64,000 nt of DNA, taken from NCBI GenBank assembly GCA_049999805.1, contig JBNGIO010005977.1:42077-106076 (forward strand), written 5' to 3'. Of this stretch, positions 9,427 through 21,404 are shown piece after piece. The stretch's first letter is position 1. Each line of letters starts with the position of its first letter. The stretch is from Folioceros fuciformis (lineage: Eukaryota; Anthocerotophyta; Anthocerotopsida; Anthocerotales). Position numbers and translations under genes: made by a program. The notes beneath the pieces were generated by a model. That model was not told where the DNA came from. It was given only the letters and a program-made list of their open reading frames with translations, and ran no database searches.

Positions 9427-12400
9427 TCACTTTTGCCGCTTGCGGTTGGCAAAGACAAGGCACAGAAAGGCAACAACCCTAGTGAGAGCGCCATAGCCCA
9501 CGAGAATACCTATGCACATATTGAATTCATCTAGCCGATACCTCTGCTTTTTGAGGAGCCCACACCTTGATATCAGCCATACCCCGGGGTATCTGCACAG
9601 CAGTCGAAGACGGCTCTTTCAGTCCAAGGAGCAGTTGAGACCCTTTTTCTCTTCCCTCACAGGACGAAGCAACAAACAAAACACATCTTTGGCGGGAAGA
9701 GATTTGAGACGACAATTCATACCTGGAAGCGAGGGCAATCACATACGCCTCTAGTGCCCATTTGGCGAAGCTGATATGAGCTAAACCCCAAACAAAACCA
9801 GAGTTCTTCGTTGCGATCAATGTTCCAATGATGGGGACAAACACAGACCACTGCAACCACAGCCAACAAGTGAGCATGCTACATCAAATTTACTCCAAGG
9901 CGGTGATTCAAGGGGCAGGCAGCTAGAACAGGAACTCACCAACTGAGCAGGACCTGGTTCCATCAGGATTGCAAAGATGTACCCGAATCCAGTTACACAG
10001 TAAATTAGAGCCAGGGTGACAACGTAGTTTGATACGAACGTGGAGCGAGGAGAATTGAAGAAGTAGAACATAGATAGATATACGACAGGCTTGACGACAG
10101 TATTGAAATGGTCCACTGTGTCTTTGGCCAGGAAATATGCTAGTCTGTTGATACCAGAGGCACTTTCCCTGTAATACGTAAGCTTGTCATTGGAAAATGT
10201 CCTCAAGGCTGCAATCATGCACAGGAGCGCTGCAGGGGGGGGACACACACAGTCAGGTAAAATGCGTTGAACAGCAAGAGTGTTAATATGCCACTCTGGA
10301 CCTATTGGAACAACTGTCACAGATGGGTTTCACTTACACAGGGCGATTATGGTGTAGGTGTAGCCCCCTGCTCCCATATTCTGGTCAGTGATGGGGGACA
10401 AAAACCCCAGACATCCACCAGCAAGCAACAAGATAATGTAGTCCTGTAGCTGCAGTCTGGATTCCCGGAATCTCTGTTTTGCAACCCTGCAGCATCATGG
10501 CGTGGTCGTTGTCAGCAACACTACTGGAACAAGCAGCGAGGTACACTCCGGAAATGTGCAAGGGAGCTGCACCTTTTCACGATGACAAGGAATTGTTTGG
10601 AAAATCCAGGAACTTTTCTGCGGGACTCGTCCGGCAACTTGGCAAACGCTGTCTTCAAACCATCAACGCGGACAGCCAGATAGATTTTAAACTCCTCCAG
10701 AGCTTCCTGCATGAAAGTGTTGGTCTTTCCAACCACGTCCCCAAGCTGAATCGTCCTTCTTCTCTGGCTTAACTCAGACCTTCGCCCATCATCCATTGAC
10801 AGCAGGTCATCGGGAGGGATGTCGTACCCCTTATATTGCATCCACAAAATTGGAAGCATATCTTTATCAAAGCCGGGTTTATCTGCAGGCAGCATTATGG
10901 GTGGGCAGACTCAAATCAGGCTTCTGGGCTGCTGACATTCCGCAACCAGCAGAACGCAAACAGGAGACTGTACACTTTCAGTGTTCGGAGACTTGCACAA
11001 ACCTGGTTTGATTAATCCTTCAAGAGTGTCCATGACATGGTCTGGGGGATTGATCCTTTCAGGCACTTTAGCTCCTAACCTCGCAAAATAGTCCTCCACT
11101 TCGGTGACTGGGCCAAGGTATACGGTCCGCCCACCCTTTGCAAGGAACATAACATCATCAAACATCTTGAACAAGCCATAGCTGCCACAGCCACCAACCC
11201 AGGAGAAGGTACTCAGGTGAGACAAAGTGCAAATGCTGGCCTTCATCAAGAACATGATGTAAAGCTAGATCACCTGGGCTGATGCAATACCACACCAACA
11301 TTCACACCAAATGCTGCCTCCCTTCTAAGCGCCTGCAGCACAAGGCGTGATGATGTACTGTCCAAACCTGACGTTGGTTCATCAAGAATGAGCAACGATG
11401 GTTCCATCACCATTTCCAGCCCAACATTCACTCGCTTCCGCTGTCCTCCAGAGATTCCACGCCTCTCCACAGTTCCTACTAGGGAATCTCTTATCAGCGA
11501 CAAACCCAGACCGCTGATGACACGCTCAACTACAAAAATTTTCTCTGCCTGGGGCAGGTTCACTGGAAGCCTGAAAGAAAAAAGCAACCAGACATGAGCT
11601 CATTTTACGATGTCAGGCTGCAAACAGGATGTAATGCGTCAGAGACGTAGCAAGCAGGCGTGCCTGTAATTAGCGCTAAACCACAGATTCTCCTCCACAG
11701 TCAGGGTCCCGTGGACTATGTCATCCTGGGGCACGAAACCAATAATCTTCTTAAAGTGATGGATGGAGCCAGGACGATCATTGATCAGCACACGGCCTGT
11801 TGTGGTGCTATGAGTCGCCTTTCCGGCCAAAGCATTAAGGAAGGTCGTCTTTCCAGCTCCAGAAGGCCCCATGACGGCTGTAATCCTTCGCGGCGATAGC
11901 TCTCCGGTGACATTAGACAAGATCTTCTTACCACTACCTTTCAGATACAGGGACAGGTTCTCGAAGCTCAATTTAATGGGTAGTCGTGCGCTACCATTCC
12001 GAGGATCAGAGTATCCCTCATTCATGGTGAACTTCTCCTTTTCGATTTGTCCATACGCGTACTTGAACATCTGGCTTTGGGTATGTGCCAGAGCTCCTGG
12101 GGCCACGGTCTGGGGCTGTTCCTCTGAAATGCCTTGAGGAAGAGCCACTTCTGGGACGTCATTGGTTGGATAAAGATCTTCCAAGTAATCCGCCTTCGAA
12201 GGCTGTTGTTCGTGGAATGAGCCCTCTTCATCAATAGTAGTGTGGGTCATTACAGTCAGCTGCTGGGACTTAAACATTGCCGGAGACGTGACCGGTCGTC
12301 CATCCGGACCTGGAGGAGCTCTCGGCGTCGTCAGTCTAGACAGAGTCCTTCCAAGTCGATCAGAGATGGCAGATGCATTCTTCACCAACCCTTCCCGCCA

Positions 12401-14281
12401 CCTTTCACCTGCTGAAACATAATCTTTAGCTTCCCTGGCTGCAGCTTCTCGTGCTTTGGCTTTCCTACGCTCCTTGAGCTGCATGAGGTTGTCGGAGACG
12501 GCATGCACGACAACCAATATTATAGCCAACAGAATCTGTGACCATGGAAGCTCGCTGTCAGTTTCAGATGCTGAATACAAAACAGTAAGCTTGAGAACGG
12601 ATTTCAAGTGGCCTAAAGCATCCAAGAGCTTCGAGACCATACAATTATGATGATGCCAAAGCTTGCCAGATTCTGCTTTTCCTCGCCTTTACCGCATATC
12701 GTCAGCTTCGAACAAGCTGCACTTCCACAAAGCCAAAACCAGCACGACAATAAGAACAGAATAGATGCCAAGCATGCTTGCACCTCCTAGACCTCCAACA
12801 CAATTAACTTGCTAATAAAGAAGTTGATCATGGACAACTGGCTGGGCTGCGGTTTCTTACTGCTTTGCTGCAAAGCACCCAACCTACAGAAATGCCTGCG
12901 TTATCCAACAAACCCAGTTATAAGAAGGCACACACCACGGAAGGCTAATACACGTCCCACTCTGCTGATGTATAGAAGGCATCAAGGCCGTCACATAGAA
13001 AAATCACACGAAAATTACCCTTTGCTGCAATTCTCCTTCTCGATGGGAGAAGGGCAGAAGAACCCACCCTGACAAAAGATTCCTAACGACTCACCCACGG
13101 TTGACCACCTAGCAGCCCCTCCACACCCCTGTGGTGGCCGCTGGTAGCCGTATCTGTTTGCCATGAACGTGACTCAATCAGCTATGTTCTTCCACGTTCT
13201 TCCAAAAACGCAACGCCGACTGCAGATCTCCATGTAAACAGGAGCTACAAACTAGACAAGACACTGAAAGAGACGACGCTACATGTACATACGGTTCACA
13301 TCGACCAGTCTTGGGATTGTCCTCTGCCCGAGGACAATAAGCTCCGTTAGGACAAGCTGCGGGAAAGAAAAGGCCACACCAGTTTGTCAGCCATCTCCAC
13401 CTTTACAAGCACACCAAACCAACTCTACTGAGGAGGCCCACTTACGCATCATGCAGGTGAGACCACCGGGGCAGAAGAACCCGTCACAGCAGGGTGCCGG
13501 ATTACGTAGACGAACTGGAATGAAGTTAGGATCTGAAACTGGTGGTGGAGGTGCAAAGGGCGAGGTAGAGGTGGCATCGGTGCTGGCTGCCCAACCAGGA
13601 CTGCACGCCCAGCTGCTGTTGGTCTCATTGCAGTTCGGGCTGGGCAGGAAGTCTGTCTGCTGCGTAATACTGTCGATGTACAACCTCACTTCTCCGGCGG
13701 AACACAAACGGTTCTGAAAATCTAAATCAGCTGCAGAGACAGACTCACGTCAGCCCAGCCATCGCAGGTGAACTCCAATTCCACCCAACCCAACACAACA
13801 CAATGCCTTTCGAGCTTACTGACATACTTGACTGAGCAGCACACTTCGTGATGAAAATGTTGTTCTCGTACTTGAATGCGTCGTCCCGGTCCTTCTCCCT
13901 GCAACCCCAGATCGACCCCACACAGCGTGTCACTGGGAATTCCCACGAGCCTGACAAAACCCACCACCCCATCCACGCTCCCACTTACACATCCACGATA
14001 CAGAAGTCCAGCGTCTCCTTGACCTGACCCGTGAGCTTGGCCGTGAGCTCGTTCAGAACGTCGGCATTCGTGGGCGAAACCGGGAGCCCGGGCGGCGCCA
14101 CGCCAACCCCGGGCGGCAGCGGCGGGCCCGGCGGGATCTCAAGAGAAGGAGGTGGCAGATTAACGTCGAATCCTGGGGGGAACGTCGCGGTCGGCGGCTG
14201 CCCAGACACCAGCGCCGCCAACACCGAAATCGCCAAGACCCAGACCATCCTACCCCCTGCCCCTCGGGAATACCCACCCAT
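9427..14281 (-). CDS. ABC transporter G family, ABCG24/ABCG28-type half-size
   Basis: Plasma-membrane half-transporter with a long N-terminal extracytoplasmic region. Sixteen exons (minus): 14281-13989, 13898-13828, 13730-13446, 13356-13293, 13153-13099, 13068-13019, 12895-12861, 12807-12693, 12554-11664, 11570-11274, 11181-11003, 10882-10573, 10486-10338, 10229-9940, 9850-9723 and 9592-9427. They join in frame to about 1125 residues (1114 from the alternative ATG at 14248), near the 1109 of Arabidopsis ABCG24. Order: signal peptide ([15 protein letters not shown]), Pro-rich stretch, Cys-rich domain ([26 protein letters not shown]), membrane segment and basic linker, then NBD with Walker A GPSGAGKT, signature GISGGQRKR, Walker B LLILDEP and H-loop HQP, and finally the membrane domain ([23 protein letters not shown] end). 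The exon 8-9 junction is the least certain. The intron 11571-11663 has a GC donor. Confidence 0.9.
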
Positions 14282-15330
14282 CTCTCCCGCTACCTCGATT
14301 CCCGACTCCTGGATCGCCCGCTCTCCATGCAGCCCGGATGCTCCTCACAGTCCACAATCCGGCAAAAGCCCAGTCGCCAATCCACTTCTCTACAACCCAC
14401 AACCCCTGATCCCGATCAATCCCAACTTCCGAACCACAACGCCCACGCCTTAGCTGAGCACAGAAATGAGCTTCCTTCCGCCCGTTTTCGATGTGCAGAG
14501 ATACCGAGCTCTTCGGGAGCCGCTCAGCGATTTCGCCAGGAGTGTGGGCGGCCGAACTGCAATGAGGCGCAAACCAGGGGAAGTGTCCGCGAATTTTACC
14601 AAGCAACGGAGATTCTCGCACGCGAGATCGGCACCCCAGTTGCCGTTGCCCGAGACTGCACCTTCCAAGGGCGTGGGATCTGAGTATCGTGGGTCGTACG
14701 ATCCACCCGAATACGCCTCCATTTTGTATTTAATCCTTTTATACAACACACCCCAACAGGCGTCGGTTTTCCGTCCAGTCTCGTGCGCGGCTTCTAGGCT
14801 TTTCCCGGTCACCTGGCGCCTTTACTTTCGAGGTCCACGAAGACTCTGACATGCCGTCTGAACAAAGCACACTGCAGTTTCTAGGACAGCCGGATCGCTC
14901 TGCCTCGAAGCGTCTATCATCCCTTAGAGCGTCAGACTGTCCCATGGTTTTGGTCTCCGGATAAAGCATTCTGGCAGCACCGAACCTGCTCCGGTTGCGA
15001 TTCCCACTTTTTCCAGGACTGATCGGGATACCATTCCCTTGTGACAAATACGCTGATAGTCCTCCGTTCCCGTCGGCGAGAGTCATCATGAGGGTGCAAT
15101 CTTTTAGTGCAATTGGGGATATAGTACGTGTGTATCCTGTACATTTTTTTTTGTGATTGTGAATTCGCGATGGGCATCTGGCTCGGGCGGGCTGGGAGAC
15201 GTGAAGAAGGTGAGGATAAGATGTGACATGGGGTGAAATGGTTGGACGCGTTCAACGCACGGAGGTCGCGCCAGCTGCGAGGCATGTAAAGACTTTTGGA
15301 AGGCGGGGCCGAATAACGCGGAGCTTCATA
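14282..15330. promoter_or_regulatory. Upstream region of the ABCG gene
   Basis: Should contain the promoter and 5' UTR of the minus-strand ABCG gene. Overlapping frames on both strands (14466-14849 plus, 14450-14812 minus) are open, but neither has a recognisable domain, so no gene is called. Nothing else seen. Confidence 0.4.
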
Positions 15331-16764
15331 AATAAAATTGATTGATTGGCGCTACTATATGTAAACTATATGGCGGCATACCCATCCGCATCTTTGGGTA
15401 TTTGTTCATCATCCTCACTTTCGAAGCAGTTGCCCAAAGTGGTCAATCAAAGTGGAGATTCTTGTTGCTCTATCATGAGGACAATGATGTCATCCCTCAT
15501 CTCTTCATGGCCTGGCAACAAACTACGGTCTTGCATGAAGGGTCAATTGAGAAAGTTTCAAGTTGCTCTAGGTCCCATGTCTCATCATCAAAATGCCACG
15601 GTGCCACCTTCTTCAAATCCTTAGCGGGTGCATGATTAGATTCCTTTCTCCTTCCCTTCCGTCTTCTTCTTTGCATGTTCTTGCATTCAACAAAGTTCTT
15701 GGAGGTCCATCGTTGTAGTCTTCCCTTTTACCATTTGCATTACGTGCGTCCATAGTTTTGCTGACTTTATACTGGAAAGCTCTCGAGCAAAAAATGCGAA
15801 TGCCCTCGTCTGTGAGGCTTCGTCATTAATTCTTCCTCATTCGATGGAACCACTTCATAGCCTAACACGAAAAATTTGCAAGGGAGGGAATATGCATGAA
15901 GGGTGGCAAGTGTACAATATTCTTGTAGTGAGATCAATGGTGATGTCAAATTTGGCTTGTTTTGCACCTTTGTCGAAAACGAAGGTTGGAAAACAAGGTT
16001 AGCCTACTAGCCAAGACACGCAATTTCATCTCACGTAGTGTTCACACATTATTGGTGATTTGTGAGCAATGCCTTGGAATACTTGTTTTAAGCCCATGTG
16101 GCAAACCATGCATGCAGGCCATCCTGATTTCAAAGCAAAGGTATAAGTGTTATAAGGGGGGGAGGAGGGTGGACAAAGATGCATGATACTGAGGACGCGG
16201 GGAAAAACTATTTTACATAGTCTTTGCAAAACACGAGAAAGCCACCAAAGATTTAGTAGGGGGCACAAAACGCCAACCAGCCAACCCTTTGGCCCTCCCA
16301 CTCTCTCCTCGGTGCCATGGCACGAAGGTGGACACACTGTAAAACAAGGTTGGACTGCAAAACATGGGATGGGTAGCCCTTTATGTGCAAATGCCCTTAA
16401 ACCGAGAAAGAGCAACGAGGCTCAGGGGTAGGGTTGGGGATTGTCTTCTTGATAGCTATAATGAGGCCATTGGTGCGACGTGATCGCATGAGTAGTGGTC
16501 TCAATCAGATTTTTATTCAAGGAAAATGAAGGCTTAAAACGTAGGTTGCACAGAAATGCTCTATACATTAGCCAAAAGTGTGTGAAGACCATGCACCCTA
16601 TACGGTGCATGTTCTGATTGCCACCAAAACGTAGCACTTGACAAGGTTTTAATTGATGGGGGTCTAGTGATATAGAGTTTTAAGTGCCTTTTTTGTGCAT
16701 AGGGCAAAAAAGCGGAGGTGAGGGAAGTAAGGCCACTGGGTCTAGACGCCCACCGAAGTTGGTT
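15331..16764. other. Unassigned, transposon-derived looking
   Basis: Only short frames broken by many stops. It leads directly into the DUF7869 element, so it may be its decayed 5' part. No domain recognised. Confidence 0.35.
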
Positions 16765-17646
16765 ATGCATAGAGCGTGAGAGATGTCCAAACATCAGAGC
16801 AAAAGCTATTTGTACCCGCGGAAGTACATAATGCTGGCAATCGATGGGACGGATTAAAAGAAGACATAGATTCCACACTTTTTACGATGGCCCAAGAACC
16901 TATGTGACGAAAGCTAAGTGGCAATGCATGTAGTGGGGTGTATAGTGCACAACTTTGTGTACAAAGCGAAAGCATACCTGCATTTGGCAAACTTGTGGAA
17001 CGATGCAAACTTGACTATAGCAATCATCCATGATGTCATTCACACATATGCCGATGTATTGCCAAAGGTTCTACACATACAACTGAACAACACATGCAAA
17101 GAGAATAAGAACCAACTGCTCTTGGCATACCTGAATATGCTTGTGGATATGGGAACGTTTGACAAAATCAAGGTTGGGTTTTTGCTTATGGGCTACATGC
17201 ATGACCAAATAGACCAGATGTTTTCATGTTTCTTGAAGAGCTTATAGCACAAAGAAGCACACATAATGCCTTCTTTAGTAGATATTCCGCAGAATGCATA
17301 CACGCCTACTCTAGAGGTGAAGGTCCTAACAAAAGTCCCAAATTTCATATCCTTTGTGTGGCCAGTTCGAAGAGGAGAGGGAGGTAGTTCTTACAAAACA
17401 GCGATGCGACATTTGAATGATCTCTCATTCTAACATCAATTCAAAATAACTCGTGAGCAGAGAGGGCACTGGAGGCTCATGATAGTGATACGTAAGCAGT
17501 ATTCGATGTCTCCCAGTTGGAAGATAGATGGAGGCTTAGAGTTTTTGAAATTTGTCCCCATGGCTACTATCTCCTTTGCACCACTCCTCTCTCTACAAGC
17601 AAGGAACAAGAAAGGAAGTAATACTAATATGCAACTAGTAGCCGGG
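16765..17646 (+). pseudogene. DUF7869-type element ORF, 5' part
   Basis: Encodes a stretch resembling the DUF7869 family of transposon-associated proteins seen in plants and animals: LAIDGTD and KKTxIPH, HVVGCIVH, LTIAIIHDV, then QLNNTCKENKNQLLLAYLNML and VGFLLMGYMHDQIDQMFS, which match the usual DNC-RENKN and VGHTHEDIDQ-FS signatures. The His-Asp positions of the signature are altered (GYMHDQ for GHTHED). Several in-frame stops mean it is dead. The frame continues to 17646, where an LTR element interrupts it, and resumes at 21405. Function of the family is unknown. Assignment is from memory of the motif. Confidence 0.6.
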
Positions 17647-17651
17647 GCTAC
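17647..17651 (+). other. Target-site duplication, left (GCTAC)
   Basis: Five bases left of the LTR element; the right copy is GTTAC at 21400-21404. One C/T mismatch. Confidence 0.6.
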
Positions 17652-17902
17652 TATCATGAACCGGATTTCATCGAGCAAGGAACAGATACGAGAATGCTAA
17701 AAATTTAGTCCCCTTGCTAACCACAGAGCTGGGCATAAAAGCTCGAGCTTGCGGAGTACATGCCTCGGATTGCGGTGATAACTTCGCCTTGATCGTGGCT
17801 TAGAGCAGTTTATCCGCCCAAGACAATTACTACTATCGCCGTGATCGCTATGATTGTGGCTTACAACGGGTTATTTGCCTCTAATGGCGCTTGCCCGCGA
17901 CA
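17652..17902 (-). repeat. 3' LTR of the chromovirus-type element
   Basis: 251 bp, matching 21151-21399 over its whole length with scattered substitutions and small indels. Shared landmarks include atttcatcgagcaaggaaca and gcttgcggagtacatgcc. The outer end has TA instead of TG (plus strand tatcatgaac against tgttatgaac). Confidence 0.85.
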
Positions 17903-18520
17903 ACTTGCCCCAGGGGAGAAGAGGCTACGTCCTCGAAGCCGAGGAGACGTAGGTGATGAGCATGAGCATAGGCACGAATAAGGTCAGGGGAACGAGAAAG
18001 GTTGACAAGGGGTTCCCAAGAGGCATCGCTAATAGGGAAACCCTTCCACAGCACTAGGAACTCATACCGATGGCAAATACGGCGATGGCGGAGGAGGCTC
18101 TCTACTTTGTACGCGAGGCCATCACATGTATCTACCGAGGCTGGGACAGCAGGTGGGGGGCCATGATACAATTTGAACAAGGAAACATGAAAGATAGGAT
18201 GAATACGAGATTCAGGAGGAAGGGCAAATTCATAGGCAACAAGGCCAATGCGCATGAGGATATGGTAAGGACCAATAAAGCGAGGGAAGATCTTACGAGT
18301 CCTCGAGAGGCACAGATTCCGGGTAGACAGCAAAACATAGGTCCCTACCGTAAACTCCTGAGGGCGCCGACGCTGATTGGCATATTAGGCTTGGAGATTT
18401 TGGGCCTCATGAGTGAACTGGCGAGCCTGCTGTTGGACTTGAGTACGCTGGGTGAGAAAATTGGTAGTAGCAGGAACACAAGCGGTGGAAGGCAAAGAAG
18501 GAGAAGGCAACGATCGGAGG
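17881..18520 (-). pseudogene. Integrase C-terminus and chromodomain
   Basis: Minus-strand frame with the typical Ty3/gypsy tail: RRRPQEFTVGTYVLLSTRNL, PRFIGPYHILMRIGLVAYEF, SRIHPIFHVSLFK, then a chromodomain (VESLLRHRR, YEFLVLWKGFPISDASWEPL). Chromodomains direct chromovirus integrases to heterochromatin. It overlaps the 3' LTR by a few codons. The preceding integrase core is missing and at least one stop interrupts it. Confidence 0.8.
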
Positions 18521-18660
18521 GAAAGGGATGATCCGAGAGAGGAGAGGAGAGTGTTGAGAGGCACTGATATGAGGAGAGTGTTGAGAGGCACTGATATGAG
18601 GAGAGTGTTGAGAGGCACTGATGATTTTTAATAGTCTTGAGAGGCACTGATGATTGTTGG
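18521..18660. repeat. 27-bp tandem repeat
   Basis: About four degenerate copies of a unit with gagtgttgagaggcactgat, beginning right where integrase homology stops. Confidence 0.8.
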
Positions 18661-19154
18661 TAGGGGCAACAGTGTCCAAGGGGTAGCGGGCAATTAGGGT
18701 TAGGATTAGGTTGGATTAGGTTTAGGTTAGAGTTAGGTTTAGGCTAGAGTCAGGGGCTGCTTAGATTAGAGAGAGACTGCTGGGTGATTGACTGAGGCTA
18801 ACCCTAGTAGACAGAGATGGAGGTTTGGGCTAGGGTAGTATAAGAGGCCAGACCTGCCATTGAGAAGGGGGTAGTCTTATGGTGTGAATTCCTTTAACCT
18901 TATGTGCAAGCTACCGGATTAGAGTGGCTGATCTGGTATGAAATTAACCAAGGGCTTGATCCCCCTTGCCATTAGGGGGACATGGTGGATCCTTAGACTA
19001 CCGAGATCCGTGTGGCTGGATCCACAATGGTTGATCATTTTGCAGGCTAGCTGAGGTGAGGTGGTAGGGCCGTGAGCCAAGAAGGCTATTCAGCCCTAGT
19101 CCTCATGCCTCTACCTTGAAGATTGCAAGGGGATAGGCTGTTGTGTCCTAAATT

Positions 19155-19410
19155 CTAGGAGTGAGATGAAGAGAAGTGTGGAGGTGTTGGAGTGATTTAA
19201 AGTGAAGTGTGGACGTGTTGGAGTGAGTTGAAGTGAAGTGCTAAAGTGGTAGATGAAGTGCTGGAGTGTTGAAGTGTGAAGTGAAGTGTTGGAGTGAAAA
19301 AGTGAAAAAGTGAAGTACTGAAGTGAAGAAGTGAAGGACTGAAGTGAAGAAGTGAAGAAGTGAAGGACTGAAGTGAAGAAGTCAAGAAGTGAAGGACTGA
19401 AGTGTTGGAG
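19155..19410. repeat. gaagtg-rich minisatellite
   Basis: Degenerate array of short units such as gaagtgaagtgttggagtg and gaagaagtgaaggactgaagt. It occupies the place where pol would lie. The minus-strand frames over it (FTSSLQ- and HFSPSLL-type peptides) are repeat translation, not genes. Confidence 0.85.
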
Positions 19411-19535
19411 CATGGAATAGGTATGCTGAACTGAAGATAGGGCTAAGGATTCTAACCTGTTTGCTGTAGCGTGGTCAGGGTTAAGAACCGGCTGATAGTT
19501 AGGATCATATTAGAGAATTGTAGGTAACCTTGACA

Positions 19536-20033
19536 CTAGTTCACTCCCTTGGGAGCAAATGTTAGCACTGCAACGATAATAACTTGGGGAAATGTGGCCC
19601 CTTGGTGGTTCTTGGGTGTAAGAATCACTCCACACCGTCCACCTTTGATAACTAAGTGTCGACCGTGGACTACGAGGGTGAGCTCCCTCCCACGCCAAGC
19701 TATGGTGGGTTTCCAATCTTCGAGCCATGGCATCCCTAGAATCAAGTCATTACCATTTCTTAAGTCTGTAATGGTAAAATAAATTCGCTCATAGTGAGCC
19801 CCTATTCGTAAACTAACTACACAACTCAATGTTGCCTGATGTTGCATACGCCTGTCTCCCAAGTGTACTGCTCCACAACCCCGCCTGGTATCCAATCCCC
19901 ATCGTTGGGTGAAACCTCTGACCATAAAGTTGGTGTTAGCACCACAGTCAAGTAAAATGTGACAAGGCTGACTATTTACCTGTCCTTCTAAGGTGAACAA
20001 CCCTATTCGCGGGCTTCGGTGGGTATTCACCAT
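19536..20033 (-). pseudogene. Retropepsin-type protease of the element
   Basis: Frame with a gypsy-type aspartic protease: HILLDCGANTNFM (active-site D-S/T-G written as DCG) and NDLILGMPWLEDWKPTIAW. The DCG triad has Cys in place of Ser or Thr, so activity is doubtful. It ends where the satellite-rich region begins. Confidence 0.7.
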
Positions 20034-20073
20034 AGGAATATCACCAGGAAGCTGCCCTAGCCCAACATGTTTC

Positions 20074-20937
20074 TTAGGACTGTTGGGTAGATTCGTTTCT
20101 CACCTCTACAACCCCCTGCAACTCGCTGACATACTGAGCTGTAGGTGGAGCTCGTGCCCCGGCAGCTTGCAGCAGCCCCCGTCCGTGACCACCTTGGCCT
20201 TGAGTAGGTCGTCGCGGACAATTCCTAGCACGACGACCCCACTCATTACAACTATAACACTGTCCTAAAACCGCCTGTGTCTGTTCCATAGGGGCTGGTC
20301 CACCTCCAGATTTCAAGGCCCCAGGATTTCGTAGCTTATACCAGCCTCTAAATTCATGGTATAAAGCATTAGCTGACTTCGTAGTCTGAACTGCTTCCTC
20401 GAATGTGTGACATCGCTTTATAACAATGTCCTCGCAAACGGCATATTTCAAACCCCGAGAATACCTATCTAACTTCTCTTCATCCGTGATGCCCAGAAGG
20501 CTCATGATGATCGTGCAAAATTGGTGAATGTATGCCACAACCGTTGTCAGTTGTGTCAATCGAGCCAGCTTCTCCCGAGCGACTTGCCTTGCTTCCAAGG
20601 TCACAAATTGTGCATGGACTTGTTGTAGAAACTCGTCAAGGCTCCAAGGCGCTGCAGCCGCCCCCTGCGAAATCGATTGAAGCAACTGCACCCACTACAA
20701 TAGGGCCGCTCCCTTAAGGTATGTAGCTGCCGTCTATACCTCCCGCCCCGCGTCAACCTTGCTTAGTTGAATATATGTCCGCACTTGATGAATCCAAAGC
20801 TCGACCTCCATAGAATCCCCCTTGCCTTCGAAATTGTCAGGCCTAGAGATCTTTGACCCATCCACTACCCGTTGTGGCTGACGTTGAGCAGCTGCAACTG
20901 TTGCGGCCGTTGTAGCTTGTATAGCCAGGGCCTCCAA
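20074..20937 (-). pseudogene. Gag of the chromovirus-type element
   Basis: Ty3-type gag: NFEGKGDSMEVELWIHQVRTY, LDEFLQQVHAQFVTLEAR, GITDEEKLDRYSRGLK, then a zinc-knuckle relic CYSCNEWGRRARNC in which the expected His is Arg. Two TAG stops interrupt the frame, one at about 20732 and one near 20695. Confidence 0.75.
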
Positions 20938-21136
20938 CTGGGCTACGTGGGAGTCCCCCTCCGCACAATGCGTCTCGAATTACCTTAGCTCATGGTGAGC
21001 TTCGGCAAGCATCTGGGCCAATCAAGTAGAATCGAGATCGACTCCCTCCATGGCGATCCTTGTGATGACACAATAAGCGGCCCACACACCCCTACCTTAA
21101 ACCCAAGGCTCTGATCGGTTGCACCGATCGACCTGG

Positions 21137-21148
21137 GCTTTGATACCA
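21137..21148 (-). other. Primer-binding site, initiator Met tRNA type
   Basis: Minus-strand TGGTATCAAAGC, two bases inside the 5' LTR, matching the 3' end complement of plant tRNA-iMet apart from one base. Confidence 0.75.
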
Positions 21149-21150
21149 GT

Positions 21151-21399
21151 TGTTATGAACTAGATTTCATCGAGCAAGGAACAGATACAGGAACACACTT
21201 GCATTAGAAATCAGTCCCCTTACTAGCCACAGAGCCGGTCATAAAAGCTTGAGCTTGCGGAGTACATGCCACGGATTGCGGTGATAACCTCGCCTTGATC
21301 GTGGCTTATAGCGGTTTATCCGCCCGAGACAACTACTACTATCGCCGTGATCGTGGCTTACAGCGAGTTATCTGCCTCTAATGGCACTTGCCCGTGACA
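21151..21399 (-). repeat. 5' LTR of the chromovirus-type element
   Basis: 249 bp partner of 17652-17902. In element sense it begins TGTCACGGGC and ends GTTCATAACA. Confidence 0.85.
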
Positions 21400-21404
21400 G
21401 TTAC

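Larger units (their letters stand above)
17652..21399 (-). mobile_element. Chromovirus-type Ty3/gypsy element lacking most of pol
   Basis: LTR element of about 3.75 kb on the minus strand: 5' LTR 21399-21151, iMet-type primer-binding site 21148-21137, gag, protease, a gap filled by tandem repeats and unrecognised sequence, then only the integrase C-terminus with chromodomain, and 3' LTR 17902-17652. LTRs begin TGTC and end ACA in element sense and are flanked by a 5-bp duplication (GCTAC/GTTAC). Reverse transcriptase, RNase H and the integrase core are absent, so it could only have moved with help from another element. It sits inside the DUF7869 frame and is the younger of the two. Confidence 0.8.

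Noticed and set aside
14450-14849. Opposing frames of about 120 codons upstream of the ABCG gene
   Set aside because: No recognisable domain on either strand, and both are open mainly because of GC-rich composition.
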